64,000 nt of DNA from the NCBI GenBank assembly GCA_015068855.1, contig SVJS01000001.1:115774-179773 (forward strand), in the 5' to 3' direction. Both the position numbers and the translations under genes were made by a program. The DNA comes from Oscillospiraceae bacterium (GTDB taxonomy: Bacteria > Bacillota > Clostridia > UBA1381 > UBA9506). The notes beneath the pieces are model-generated. The model saw only the letters and a list, made by a program, of their open reading frames with translations. It made no database searches and had not been told where the DNA came from. Shown here piece by piece: positions 8,981 through 18,699 of this stretch (positions within the stretch are counted from its first letter, which is position 1; each line of letters begins with the position of its first letter).

Positions 8981-10840
8981 TTATTCAAATTCATCGACAC
9001 ATTCCGACAAATTCCAGCGGGAGTCTGCCGTGTAGGTGGGCACAATGTGGCTGATCGCCTGCACCAGGGCAAGATCACCCTTTTCTGCCAGAGCCTCCTG
9101 CAATTGTGTCAGGTAGCTGCGAACCGTTTCATTGTTAATATCAAGCGGCTTGCCAATAAAGATTTTTTTGTTCTCGGTGGCTTGCAGGCCTTCTTCCTCC
9201 ATCATCAGCTCTTCATAGAGCTTTTCACCGGGCCGGAGGCCCACAACCTCAATATCCATATTAACGCCCAGCTTATAACCGGACAGCTTGATCAGATTGA
9301 CCGCTAAGTCATAAATTTTAACAGGCTCACCCATATCCAGCACAAAAATTTCGCCGCCGGCAGCATTGGCTGCCGCCTGCAACACAAGCTGGGCCGCCTC
9401 GGGAATGGTCATGAAGAAACGGGTAATATCCTTATGAGTTACCGTCACAGGGCCACCGGCTGCAATCTGCCGCTGGAACAGGGGAATGACAGAACCGTTA
9501 CTGCCTAAAACATTACCAAAGCGAACGGCAACAAATTCTGTTTTGCTCAGCCCGTTCTGGCTCTGCACAATCATCTCGCAAATACGCTTTGTGGCGCCCA
9601 TAATATTGGTCGGATTAACCGCCTTATCCGTGGAAATCAAAACCATTTTCTGCACGTCATACTTTTCGGCACAGCGAGCCACGTTCCATGTACCGAAAAC
9701 GTTGTTTTTAACCGCCTCCTTGGGGTCATCCTCCATCAGCGGAACATGCTTGTGTGCTGCTGCATGGAACACAAGGGCCGGTCTGTACTCTGCAAAAACA
9801 TCCTCCAGGCGTTTTTTATCACGAACGCTGGCGATGATAACACGTTGCGAAAGCTCAGGATATTTGTGTTTGAGCTCTTGCTGAATGTCATAGGCGTTGT
9901 TTTCATAAATATCCAAAATCAACAGCTTAGCGGGCGAAAAACGGGCAATCTGGCGACACAGCTCGGAACCGATGGAACCGCCGCCGCCTGTTACCAGAAC
10001 TGTTTTATTGCGAATGAGCCCGCCGATTGATTCGTTATTCAATTTCACAGGGTCACGATTTAACAAGTCGCTGACATCGACATTACGCATGCTTGTGACC
10101 ATGGATTTGCCGGAAATCATTTCATTAACATTGGGAAGCACCTGAATCCGGCAACCAGTTTTGGCTGCAATGTCCAAAATTTCTTTTCTTGTCTTTCCGT
10201 CTGCGGAGGGAATGGCAAACAGGATGACTTCGACCTTTTTTTCCTTACAAATACGGGGAATGGAATAGCGGCTGCCCAGCACCTTATAGCCGGCAACCTG
10301 ACAACCTGCTTTACTCTTATCGTCATCAATCAGACCCACAACATCATAGCGCTCCTGACTGGTGGCAATCAATTCTTTAACGACCAGATGACCTGCCACA
10401 CCGGCACCGACAATCAGCAGGCGCTTTCCTTTGACCTTCTTGTTTCTGTCACGCCGATACAGCCTAAGTGACATCTGTGCAAACAGTCGCAAAGAAACAC
10501 ACAGCACACCGGTTAACACGCCGGTTAAAATCACCTGTTTATACAAAAGCGGCAGACGGAGCACGTAGCCTTCCAGACAAACCATTAAGGAAGATACCAC
10601 CGAGGCGATAAAACACAAAACGTACTCTCTGAGGTCTGCATACATAACCATGTTATGATAAACGCCAAAACCCCAGAAGATGAGAAGATATGTAATAACA
10701 GAGACATACAATGTCATTGGAACATTCACCCACGCAGGGTTTTGACCCAGAAACTTAACAGCAGAACCATATGCTACAAGAATCAAAAATGCATCCAGAA
10801 TCGCAAAAATATATTTTTTGAAACGAGACAATATTGCCAT
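8981..10840 (-). CDS. membrane-bound nucleotide-sugar 4,6-dehydratase (CapD/WbpM/FlaA1-type long form)
   Basis: 619 residues. The N-terminal ~130 residues have four hydrophobic segments. They are followed by a first Rossmann motif (LLIVGAGVAGHLV, ~143) and a second, catalytic one (VTGGGGSIGSELCRQI, ~285). STDKAVNPTNIMGATKR shows the Ser-Met-Lys arrangement of this group, where Met replaces the usual short-chain dehydrogenase Tyr. These proteins dehydrate UDP-GlcNAc-like sugars at the membrane for surface polysaccharide or glycoprotein glycans. No glycosyltransferase cluster adjoins it, so its pathway is open. Confidence 0.9.
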   Translation of the reverse strand: MAILSRFKKYIFAILDAFLILVAYGSAVKFLGQNPAWVNVPMTLYVSVITYLLIFWGFGVYHNMVMYADLREYVLCFIASVVSSLMVCLEGYVLRLPLLYKQVILTGVLTGVLCVSLRLFAQMSLRLYRRDRNKKVKGKRLLIVGAGVAGHLVVKELIATSQERYDVVGLIDDDKSKAGCQVAGYKVLGSRYSIPRICKEKKVEVILFAIPSADGKTRKEILDIAAKTGCRIQVLPNVNEMISGKSMVTSMRNVDVSDLLNRDPVKLNNESIGGLIRNKTVLVTGGGGSIGSELCRQIARFSPAKLLILDIYENNAYDIQQELKHKYPELSQRVIIASVRDKKRLEDVFAEYRPALVFHAAAHKHVPLMEDDPKEAVKNNVFGTWNVARCAEKYDVQKMVLISTDKAVNPTNIMGATKRICEMIVQSQNGLSKTEFVAVRFGNVLGSNGSVIPLFQRQIAAGGPVTVTHKDITRFFMTIPEAAQLVLQAAANAAGGEIFVLDMGEPVKIYDLAVNLIKLSGYKLGVNMDIEVVGLRPGEKLYEELMMEEEGLQATENKKIFIGKPLDINNETVRSYLTQLQEALAEKGDLALVQAISHIVPTYTADSRWNLSECVDEFE

Positions 10841-10942
10841 GTGCCTTTTCCTCCTGTTCAGTATTTAACCGGACATTATTACACCTGCCCATGCAGGTAA
10901 GTATATCACACATTTTTCCAAAAAGAAAGATGTTATTTTTAT

Positions 10943-11743
10943 CTAAGAGGACAAACCCCGTTGACGCAAAACCTCATACATCATGACCGCCGCCGCAACG
11001 GAAGCATTTAAGGATTCGGTTTCGCCCAACATGGGGATTCGGACCATAAAATCGCAAAGCTCCTTTAGGAGACGGGAAATTCCTTTCCCCTCAGAGCCCA
11101 CAACCAACGCCAGAGCGCCGGTCATATCACTTTCGTACAGCGTTTTTTCGCCGGACATATCGGCCCCCACCAGCCAAAGACCCTGCTTTTTAAGCTCCTT
11201 GGCCGTCTGCGCCAGATTGGTAACGCGAACCACCGGTGTGTGGTAAACCGCACCTGCCGAGGTCTTTGCCACAACAGCATCCAACCCCACCGCACGGTTT
11301 TTGGGAATAATCACGCCGTCAGCCCCTGCTGCATTGGCGCTTCTGATAATCGCGCCCAAATTATGGGGGTCCGTAATTTCATCAGCAATGATGATAAAAG
11401 GCTGCTGTCCCCGCTTATCCGCATGCTGGAAAATATCCTCCATGCTTGCATAGGAAACTGCGCTGCAAACTGCCACAACTCCTTGACTGGCACTCGTTTT
11501 GGAGAGGCTGTCCACCTTTTTCGGATTCACAAACTGAACGGGCACGCCTTTTTCACGTGCCAGTGCGGTTAATTTACCGATTCCTCCTTGCTTTGCCGTT
11601 TCACTAATCCAGATTTTATCAATCGCCTGTCCGGAAAGCAGCGCTTCCGTAACCGGATTGCGGCCCTCAACGGTCATCCGTTCCGCCGTTTTTTCCTCTG
11701 CCTTTTCGTAAGGCTTCCGGCGATGTTTTTGGTTGTTTTCCAT
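10943..11743 (-). CDS. rlmB: 23S rRNA (guanosine-2'-O-)-methyltransferase RlmB
   Basis: SpoU/TrmH-family SPOUT enzyme; the RlmB group methylates G2251 of 23S rRNA. From ATG 11743 (preceded by TAGGAG) it is 266 residues; an upstream in-frame start at 11800 lacks an RBS. After a charged N-terminal tail come VEGRNPVTEALLSG (substrate-binding domain), NLGAIIRSANAAGADGV, VVGSEGKGISRL and IPMLGETESLNASVAAA, which form the knot. A second SpoU-family gene is at 44094, so the exact target nucleotide remains an inference. It follows the S41 protease gene by 63 bases. Confidence 0.9.
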   Translation of the reverse strand: MENNQKHRRKPYEKAEEKTAERMTVEGRNPVTEALLSGQAIDKIWISETAKQGGIGKLTALAREKGVPVQFVNPKKVDSLSKTSASQGVVAVCSAVSYASMEDIFQHADKRGQQPFIIIADEITDPHNLGAIIRSANAAGADGVIIPKNRAVGLDAVVAKTSAGAVYHTPVVRVTNLAQTAKELKKQGLWLVGADMSGEKTLYESDMTGALALVVGSEGKGISRLLKELCDFMVRIPMLGETESLNASVAAAVMMYEVLRQRGLSS

Positions 11744-11806
11744 CTTGTTTTCTCCTATTGTGTCTTGTTGTTGGTCGGATACGCTCCGGCCGTAAAACAT
11801 CGGGTT

Positions 11807-12982
11807 TTATTGCCCTGTTTGTGTTTGTAAAAATTCGATTGCTTTGGCAAGCTGGGTGTCCTGCTCCGGTCCCATAACCGAAATTTTAGACATCAGCTCC
11901 TCAGGCAGCGAAACTAAAACATCCGGTTCAATGCCCACGCCGTCAATACATTCGCCCTTAGGCGTAAAATAGCGCGCGCCGGTCAGGTAAATTGCTGTTT
12001 TATCCGTAACCGGGAAAAGCGCCTGCCCAACGGCTTTTCCATAGCTCTTTTCGCCGATAATAACCGCCATGCCGTGAGCTTGCAGGCTGCCTGCCATCAG
12101 TTCGGATGCGCTGGCTGTTCCCTGGTTAATCAAAACAACCATCGGCACGGGGAGATAGGCTTCATCGGAGTTAAAATACTCCCGTTTTCCTGCGTTATCC
12201 TCTAAATAGGCAATCACACCCTCGGGAAGCAAGGAATCCGTCATGGCAAGAACGCTGTCTGCATAGCCACCCGGATTGTTACGTAAATCAATAACCATCC
12301 CTTTCATTCCCTGGTCTTTCAGGGCGCTGATTGCCGCCTCAAATTCTTCCGTTGAATTATGAATAAACTCAGAGATGCGAACATAACCCAAACCATCCTC
12401 TAACATCCGATAGCTGACAGATTCACGCTTAACCTCTGCCCGTTCTATGGGAATGGTCAGATAGCTGTCGTCTCTTCGGATGCGGAATGTAACGCTGCCC
12501 TCTTTACCGCTTTTTATCTTGTTGATAAGTGCATTATAATTGTCGGCTGTCACCGTGGTTCCGTCCACCTGTGTAACCACATCGCCGGGCAGAAGACCCG
12601 CCTTTTGGGCAGGCGAACCGTCATACGGTGCAATGACAATCATGGCGTTTTCCGTGGCATCAAAATTGATGCTGACGCCGATGCCCCAATATTCCTCCTG
12701 CTTCGTTTCCTTATAATCAGATAATTTATCAATGTTCAGATAGCGACTGTAAGGATCACCCAGACTGTTGACCATGGCATTAATGGCAGCATCCTCCATG
12801 GCTGTTTTCTGTTCCTTTGTCAGCGGGTTTACATAGGCTTGTTCAATGATATACTGCGCCCGCGCAACGGGGTTGGAGGAAAACAACCCGACCGGACGAT
12901 AATAATGCCAGACTGTACATGCCATCCACGTGAGAACGGTTGCACAAACAGCCGTAATAATCAAATACTTCTTTTTAATCAA
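11807..12982 (-). CDS. S41 family C-terminal processing peptidase
   Basis: 391 residues: an N-terminal membrane anchor (residues ~5-25), a PDZ domain around 95-175 containing GLLPGDVVTQVDG, and an S41 protease domain. Serine sits in GTASASELMAG and the general-base lysine in GEKSYGKAVGQ. It acts outside the membrane on peptide C-termini. It sits 30 bases after the EnvC-like gene in the same direction. Another S41 gene lies on the other side of that gene, an arrangement that ties both to cell-wall hydrolase control (inference). Confidence 0.92.
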   Translation of the reverse strand: MIKKKYLIITAVCATVLTWMACTVWHYYRPVGLFSSNPVARAQYIIEQAYVNPLTKEQKTAMEDAAINAMVNSLGDPYSRYLNIDKLSDYKETKQEEYWGIGVSINFDATENAMIVIAPYDGSPAQKAGLLPGDVVTQVDGTTVTADNYNALINKIKSGKEGSVTFRIRRDDSYLTIPIERAEVKRESVSYRMLEDGLGYVRISEFIHNSTEEFEAAISALKDQGMKGMVIDLRNNPGGYADSVLAMTDSLLPEGVIAYLEDNAGKREYFNSDEAYLPVPMVVLINQGTASASELMAGSLQAHGMAVIIGEKSYGKAVGQALFPVTDKTAIYLTGARYFTPKGECIDGVGIEPDVLVSLPEELMSKISVMGPEQDTQLAKAIEFLQTQTGQ

Positions 12983-13012
12983 AATGGTCGCTCTCCTTTT
13001 TAATGAAACAAA

Positions 13013-14179
13013 CTATTGCAAGTAAGGCATGGGATCTGTCGCTACACCATTGTTTAAGACTTCAAAATGCAGGTGATTGCCCGTTGAGGTTCCTGTGGTT
13101 CCAACCAGGGCAACTTTCTGGCCTCGGCTGACTTTCTGACCGACCGAAACCAAGAGCTTGCTGGAATGACCATATAAGGTCTGAATGCCGCCGCCGTGGT
13201 CAATAATCAGGCAATTACCGTAGCCACCATTCCAGCCGGAAAAGCGAACTGTTCCGTCTGCCGCCGCCAAAATGGGGGAACCGCCGGGGGCCGCCAGATC
13301 TAAGCCGGAATGATATTTCCTCGTACCATAAACCGGATGGATGCGGTAGCCGAAAGGCGAGGAAATGTATGTATAGCTGGGCGCAGGCCAGCAGAATACA
13401 CCGCCGGAATACACAATGCGTCCGCCGGAGGTTGAACCCTTTGACGAGCTTCCCGCAATGCTTCTTTTCAGCGCTTCTTCCTGTGCTGCTGCTGCCTTAT
13501 ACAGGCTGTCATATTTGGCAACATCTTTCTCTAATTTCTTAATATAGTTTTGTTTTTCAGCAATTTTAGCATTCAATTCGTTTTGCTTGGTCTGCACCAA
13601 GGCGCGTGCCTGCTGCTGTTCGTCACGATGCTGAACAAGCTCGTTGCGGCCGGCCTCGACTTCGGTTTTTAAGCTAATCATTTCATTAATAATACCCTGG
13701 TCATAGGCCGAAATTTCGCGCACGGTTTCCATGCGGGACACAAAATCGGAGATGCTGTTTGCCGAAAGCAACATTTCAATGTAGCCCATGGCGTTGGTTT
13801 CATCCATGGCACGCAGACGGTCGCAAAAGGCCTCTTCTTTTTCTGCAATCTGGCGTTCAAGCTCGGCAATTTCTGCTTCCTTTTCCGCAATTTTTGCTTC
13901 CAGTTCGCTGATAATGGCATCAATCTCTGCCAGTTCGGCATTAATAATTTCTGCCTCCCGGTCAAGCTTTGTGATTTGCTCCATAGCGCCCGCCAGCTCG
14001 CCCTTGGATTGGTTCTGCGCTGCCAGAGCTGCTTTTTTCTCCTTGGTGGCCTGGTCCAGACGCTGTTGCAGGCTGGAAGAGGCAAACGCATTCGGGGCGC
14101 TGCCGGAAAAGGTCGTTATTGTCACGCTGAGCGCGGTCATCACGCAGAGTGAGACCACTCGCTTTGTCCATGCTTTCAT
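13013..14179 (-). CDS. EnvC-like murein hydrolase activator or endopeptidase, coiled coil plus M23 domain
   Basis: 388 residues with an N-terminal signal segment (TALSVTITTFSGSAPNAFAS), a long coiled coil (~35-245) rich in Glu, Ala and Lys with heptad-like repeats, and a C-terminal M23 domain. The zinc ligands appear intact (YHSGLDLA and HLHFEV), so unlike EnvC of Escherichia coli this could itself cut peptidoglycan. In many Firmicutes this gene follows ftsEX, which is absent here. It is flanked by two S41 protease genes with gaps of 30-37 bases, suggesting one operon for cell separation. Confidence 0.9.
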   Translation of the reverse strand: MKAWTKRVVSLCVMTALSVTITTFSGSAPNAFASSSLQQRLDQATKEKKAALAAQNQSKGELAGAMEQITKLDREAEIINAELAEIDAIISELEAKIAEKEAEIAELERQIAEKEEAFCDRLRAMDETNAMGYIEMLLSANSISDFVSRMETVREISAYDQGIINEMISLKTEVEAGRNELVQHRDEQQQARALVQTKQNELNAKIAEKQNYIKKLEKDVAKYDSLYKAAAAQEEALKRSIAGSSSKGSTSGGRIVYSGGVFCWPAPSYTYISSPFGYRIHPVYGTRKYHSGLDLAAPGGSPILAAADGTVRFSGWNGGYGNCLIIDHGGGIQTLYGHSSKLLVSVGQKVSRGQKVALVGTTGTSTGNHLHFEVLNNGVATDPMPYLQ

Positions 14180-14216
14180 GAGGACACCTCCGCTATGTAA
14201 AGTACAATTTGTTTCA

Positions 14217-15662
14217 TTATCTTCCCGTTTTCAAAAGCTCATAGGCTCTGTCATACTGGTCATCATAAGTAACTCTGGCGCGGTTAACGGTGCTGGAAAA
14301 CAGGGTTTGTGTATCCATATCCATCACGCCGCTGACAGGCAGCCCGTAGCCCTGCTGGAATTGCTTAACGGAGAGCACCAGCTCGCCGTCGTATTGGTCA
14401 TCAATCTCGCCTACATAATATCCCAAAGCCGAAAACCGTTGTTTCAAGGCTAAGATTGCCTTGCCGCTGTCTCCTTTTTGGAAGGATTCTGCAAACTGCA
14501 TGGGCTCAAAAGCGGATGTGTCAAGGCGACCCACACGGTTTTCAATATTATATTGCGGGTAAATGCCAACATCATGAACCCTGTCGCCACCCGGCAAATA
14601 GTATTCCGCCGTGGTGAGCTTAATGGTTCCCAGCTGATGTGCATCATTGTTCATTAAATTCACAAATTCCTGAACCGTGCCCTTGCCAAAGGTCCGGCAA
14701 CCAACCAGTTTTCCCAGGCCATGGTCACGGATGTTCCCTGCAAAAAGCTCGGCGCCGCTGGCTGAATTTTCGTTCACAAGCACGGCAATGTTTGTATAAT
14801 AGCGGCTTTTAAGACCCCCTACGCTGCGCAGGGTGGTGTTCCTTGCTTCGTTGCCGTAACGGATGGAAACAACATTTTTGCCGTTGGGTACAAAATAGCC
14901 CAGCGCACCGACAACGCCCAGCAGCTCCCCACCGGGGTTATCGCGCAGGTCAATCATGATTTTTTTGATTTTTCTTTCTCTGAAAAATTTGTCTGCTTCC
15001 TTAATTTCCGACGGCGTTTTCCCGTTAAAAATGGTAATTTGCAAATAGCCCATGCCGGGTTCAATTTCCGCATAATTTACGCTGTTTTGCTCAACTGCGG
15101 CGCGGGCGACCAAAAACTCCATCCTCTTACCGTCCCGTTCCATGGTCAGCTGAACCGTTGTGCCGGCTTCGCCACGCACCAGGTCCATCAGTTGATTCAC
15201 GTTATAGTCCGTGACATCCTGTCCGTCGACTTGAATGAAACGGTCGCCGGCAGAAATCCCTGCCTGCTCCGCCGGACTGCCGCTGAAAACACCCGTTACC
15301 TCGATGGCGCCCACAATGCGTTCAATGGAAACACCGATGCCTACATATTCAGCATTCACGAAATTTGAAAAATCCGTGGTTTCCTCCTGCGTTAAATAGG
15401 TAGTATAGTCATCCAGTTGCCCAACGGTTTCGGCAATCAATTCTTCCAAAAGCTCAGGGTGTTTTGCTAAGGCTGCCTTAGCTACGGCTCTGGCAATATC
15501 CTCTGTGTTCACTTCAAAAGGATGGTTATGCATAATGGTGTTCATAACCTGCTGATAATATATCGTTTCCAAGTTAGCCGTATCTTCTGCGGACACAATA
15601 CCGGCCGATAAAAGCATCATAAACGAAAGTAAAAGTGCCAGCAGTTTTCTTGTTTTCTTCAT
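14217..15662 (-). CDS. S41 family C-terminal processing peptidase with PDZ and peptidoglycan-binding domains
   Basis: 481 residues: signal peptide (LLALLLSFMMLLSAGIVSA), PDZ domain (~105-190, AGISAGDRFIQVDG), S41 domain with Ser in ENSASGAELFAG and Lys in TFGKGTVQEF, then a C-terminal PG_binding_1-like repeat (GDSGKAILALKQRFSALGYY, ~405-455). It is a secreted, wall-associated CtpA-type protease. It precedes the EnvC-like gene in transcription order and follows argS by 29 bases. It is a distant paralogue of the 391-residue S41 protease encoded two genes downstream. Confidence 0.92.
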   Translation of the reverse strand: MKKTRKLLALLLSFMMLLSAGIVSAEDTANLETIYYQQVMNTIMHNHPFEVNTEDIARAVAKAALAKHPELLEELIAETVGQLDDYTTYLTQEETTDFSNFVNAEYVGIGVSIERIVGAIEVTGVFSGSPAEQAGISAGDRFIQVDGQDVTDYNVNQLMDLVRGEAGTTVQLTMERDGKRMEFLVARAAVEQNSVNYAEIEPGMGYLQITIFNGKTPSEIKEADKFFRERKIKKIMIDLRDNPGGELLGVVGALGYFVPNGKNVVSIRYGNEARNTTLRSVGGLKSRYYTNIAVLVNENSASGAELFAGNIRDHGLGKLVGCRTFGKGTVQEFVNLMNNDAHQLGTIKLTTAEYYLPGGDRVHDVGIYPQYNIENRVGRLDTSAFEPMQFAESFQKGDSGKAILALKQRFSALGYYVGEIDDQYDGELVLSVKQFQQGYGLPVSGVMDMDTQTLFSSTVNRARVTYDDQYDRAYELLKTGR

Positions 15663-15691
15663 TTGAATGCCTCCGTTATTTCAAAAAGGAA

Positions 15692-17383
15692 TTACATTTG
15701 TTCAGGGGCCGAAATGGAAAGCAGCGATAAAACGTTAGACAAGGTGATACGCACCGCATTACAAAGCAGCAGGCGGGCTTTTGTCAGCGCTGCGTCTTCA
15801 CATTTAACCTTGCAGGCTGCATAAAAACCGTGGAACGCTGCCGCCAGATCCATGGCATAGCGCGTCATCAGGCTGGGCTCGCGAAGCTGCGCGGCCTGAC
15901 GAACAGATTCCGGCAAATCTGCCAGTTTCTTCATTAAAGCCATTTCCTGCTCCGTGGATAACAGGCTGGTATCAACCTCTGCCGCACGGGGCACTTTGAT
16001 ACCCTGCTCGGAAAGCAGGCGCAAAATGCTGCAAATACGGGCATGGGCATACTGCACATAGAAAACAGGATTTTCATTGGACTGTTCAACCGCCAGATCC
16101 AAATCAAAATCAAAATGGCTGTTGGCCTGACGCATATTAAAGAAGAACCGGGCCGCATCAATGCTGGTTTCTTCCAACAAATCTTTTAAGGTAATGGATT
16201 TACCGGTACGTTTGGACATGCGAACCACCTCGCCGCCGGACACCAGACGAACCAGCTGCATCAGGATGATTTCCAGACGTTCCGGCTCAATACCCAGGGC
16301 AGACAGCGCCGCTTTTAAGCGTGCTACGTGGCCGTGATGGTCAGCGCCCCAGATGTTGATGACCGTATCAAAGCCACGGTCAACAAATTTATTTTTGTGG
16401 TAAGCGATATCCACGGCATAATAGGTCAAAAAGCCGTTCTGACGAACCAAAACCTCATCCTTTTCCTCGCCGAAATCGGTGGCACGGAACCAGATGGCGC
16501 CCTCGCTTTCATAAGCATAGCCACGGTCTAACAGTTCCTGCACAACCCGTCTTGCTTCGCCGTTTTCGTGGAGCACACTTTCACGGAACCAAACATCATA
16601 ATAAATTCTGTATTTTTCAAGGTCTTTCTGCAAATCGTCAATATTCATTTCCAAAGCAAAGGCAACCAAAGCCGCCTTGCGCGCTTCACGGTCTGCCTCT
16701 AAAAGGCCGTCCCCATGCGCATCAATATAAGCCTTGGCTCTCTGACGGATGTCGTCGCCATGATAGCCGTCCTCGGGGAATGCAATGGCGTCTTCGCCTT
16801 TGAGAAGCTGAATATACCGTGCTTCCAGGGAGTTACCGAATTTTTCAATCTGATTGCCTGCATCGTTAATATAAAACTCACGGGTCACATCAAAACCAGC
16901 CCAGTCTAAAACAGAAGCCAGGCAGTCGCCCAGAGCACCACCGCGGGCATTGCCCATGTGCATGGGACCTGTGGGATTGGCGCTGACAAACTCAACCATA
17001 ACCTTTTTACCGTTGCCGATGTTGATGCGACCAAAGTTCTCGCCCTCTTCTTCCACCACGGACAAAATGCGGGTAATCCACTCGGGATGCAGGCGGAAAT
17101 TAACAAAGCCTGCCCCTGCCACCTCAGCAGATGCAATGTAGCTCCCCTCGGTTTGCAGATGACCCACGATGCTCTCGGCAATCACGCGGGGCGGCTTTTT
17201 GGCCTGCTTAGCCAAAAGCATGGCCGCATTCACGGCAAAATCGCCATGTTCCTTTTCTCTGGGTTCTTCCACAACATAATCGGGAATGTCGGCAAAATCA
17301 AGCTCGCCGTTTGCCTTGGCTGCTGAAAGTGCCTCGTTCACCTTGTCCCGGATGCTCTGTTTTATCTGTTCGTAAATTGTCAC
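15692..17383 (-). CDS. argS: arginyl-tRNA synthetase
   Basis: Class I synthetase charging tRNA-Arg; 563 residues is usual. The N-terminal additional domain (1-110) precedes the HIGH-like sequence ANPTGPMHMGNARGG and a KMSKS-like VRMSKRTGKSI. A DALR anticodon-binding domain forms the C-terminus (FYVQYAHARI onward). Its start overlaps the ywiB stop by four bases, so the two are translationally coupled, the same gene order as in Bacillus. Confidence 0.97.
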   Translation of the reverse strand: MTIYEQIKQSIRDKVNEALSAAKANGELDFADIPDYVVEEPREKEHGDFAVNAAMLLAKQAKKPPRVIAESIVGHLQTEGSYIASAEVAGAGFVNFRLHPEWITRILSVVEEEGENFGRINIGNGKKVMVEFVSANPTGPMHMGNARGGALGDCLASVLDWAGFDVTREFYINDAGNQIEKFGNSLEARYIQLLKGEDAIAFPEDGYHGDDIRQRAKAYIDAHGDGLLEADREARKAALVAFALEMNIDDLQKDLEKYRIYYDVWFRESVLHENGEARRVVQELLDRGYAYESEGAIWFRATDFGEEKDEVLVRQNGFLTYYAVDIAYHKNKFVDRGFDTVINIWGADHHGHVARLKAALSALGIEPERLEIILMQLVRLVSGGEVVRMSKRTGKSITLKDLLEETSIDAARFFFNMRQANSHFDFDLDLAVEQSNENPVFYVQYAHARICSILRLLSEQGIKVPRAAEVDTSLLSTEQEMALMKKLADLPESVRQAAQLREPSLMTRYAMDLAAAFHGFYAACKVKCEDAALTKARLLLCNAVRITLSNVLSLLSISAPEQM

Positions 17384-17811
17384 GCTTCGTTCCCTACCTT
17401 TCGGATTGTTACATGCAAGCCGTTATGTACCGGCATACTGTTATTTAATTCAACCATGTAGTCTAAGTTTATTTCCCCGCCATCTTCATCGATATTCACC
17501 GTCATGCTGTTGGTTGTCACACCCACAGAGAGGGAACCGAAAGGCGTTTCATAATAGCCCACATATTTCTTTTCCTTTTCAAACACCATTTGAGAGTTAG
17601 ACGCGCCGAAGCGAATCATGGAAACACAACCGTCCTTGATTTTCAGGGTTGTGGTCGTTCCCTCGTACCCCGTCAATTCAGAGCCCTCATAAGTAATGTA
17701 ATATTTATCGTCCTTTTTCATGTAGCGTCCCAGCGTTGTGAGTTCATAGCTTTCCTGCTCGCCGTCAACTTCCTGGTTGCCGTTTAGTGTAATGAGCGCA
17801 TTTGTTTCCAT
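17380..17811 (-). CDS. ywiB: DUF1934 (YwiB-like) beta-barrel protein
   Basis: 143 residues, predicted almost entirely beta strand, with typical features of the DUF1934/YwiB calycin-like family: an early VDGEQESYELTTLGRY, then YITYEGSELTGYEGTTTTLKI-like strands and a terminal ELNNSMPVHNGLHVTIRKV. Its position immediately before argS with a four-base overlap is the conserved Firmicute context. The biochemical function is not established; a lipocalin-like binding role is only suggested by fold. Confidence 0.88.
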   Translation of the reverse strand: METNALITLNGNQEVDGEQESYELTTLGRYMKKDDKYYITYEGSELTGYEGTTTTLKIKDGCVSMIRFGASNSQMVFEKEKKYVGYYETPFGSLSVGVTTNSMTVNIDEDGGEINLDYMVELNNSMPVHNGLHVTIRKVGNEA

Positions 17812-17846
17812 AAGGACCCCCTTACAAACCGCACCTGCGGCTGTTT

Positions 17847-18662
17847 CTACTCTGTAAATTGTTCAATATCAACCTGTTTGGCAAGACCGCTGATGGGGCG
17901 CTCTAAGAACACCGAGCCCAGACGGACAAAGCCCGCCGGGTCGTCGCTGACATAAAAGCTGTATTGTTCATCATACGGCACCTCTGCCAATTGGTCTGCT
18001 TCTGTTAATCGTGCTTTAATTTCCTCGGCCACATACACGCCGGGGTTAATCAAGGTAACCTTGTCTCCCAGAACTTCTGTAATCACTTTGCGCAAAAGCG
18101 GGTAATGGGTGCAGCCCAGAATCAGCGTGTCGGCCCCTGCTTTTTTGATGGGTTCCAAATATTCTTCCGCTACTTCTTTGGCCACATTTTTTTCTGCAAA
18201 GCCGTTTTCCACCAGATGCACAAACAGCGGACAAGCCACATCCACCGTCTGAATATCGGGATTGATGCCGGCAAGCAGACGTTTATAGGCTCCTGAGGCA
18301 ATGGTGCCCGCGGTTCCGATAACGCCGACGCAACCATTCTTCGTAACCCCGGCTGCAGCCTTAGCCGCCGGCTCAATCACGCCCAGAAGAGGCACGTCAT
18401 ATTGCCCTTTGAGCAGGGGCAACGCCGTTGAGCTGGCTGTTCCGCAAGCGGCCACCATCATTTTAAGGTCAAAGTCCTGCAAAAATCGTATGTCACTTTT
18501 CGTATATTTAAGTATCGTGTCCACCGACTTACTGCCGTAGGGTATGCGGCCGGTATCGCCGAAATACACAATGGATTCCGACGGCAGCAGGCGCATGAGC
18601 TCTTTCATGACCGTCAGGCCGCCTAAGCCGGAATCAAACAGACCAATCCTTCTGTTATCCAT
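17847..18662 (-). CDS. murI: glutamate racemase
   Basis: Makes D-glutamate for peptidoglycan. I use ATG 18662, which has GGAGGAGAC in front, giving 271 residues; the longer in-frame reading from 18716 runs back towards the end of ddl and lacks an RBS. It starts with the family signature IGLFDSGLGGLTV. The two catalytic cysteines are in AACGTASSTALP and LGCTHYPLL. Transcribed after ddl, it forms a small D-amino-acid and cell-wall unit. Confidence 0.96.
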   Translation of the reverse strand: MDNRRIGLFDSGLGGLTVMKELMRLLPSESIVYFGDTGRIPYGSKSVDTILKYTKSDIRFLQDFDLKMMVAACGTASSTALPLLKGQYDVPLLGVIEPAAKAAAGVTKNGCVGVIGTAGTIASGAYKRLLAGINPDIQTVDVACPLFVHLVENGFAEKNVAKEVAEEYLEPIKKAGADTLILGCTHYPLLRKVITEVLGDKVTLINPGVYVAEEIKARLTEADQLAEVPYDEQYSFYVSDDPAGFVRLGSVFLERPISGLAKQVDIEQFTE

Positions 18663-18699
18663 GTTGTCTCCTCCGAAACGTGTACAAATTATGCTTTCC

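Noticed and set aside
13788..14453. 221-codon plus-strand open frame
   Set aside because: It is the complement of the EnvC-like coiled coil, whose biased codons keep the opposite strand open.
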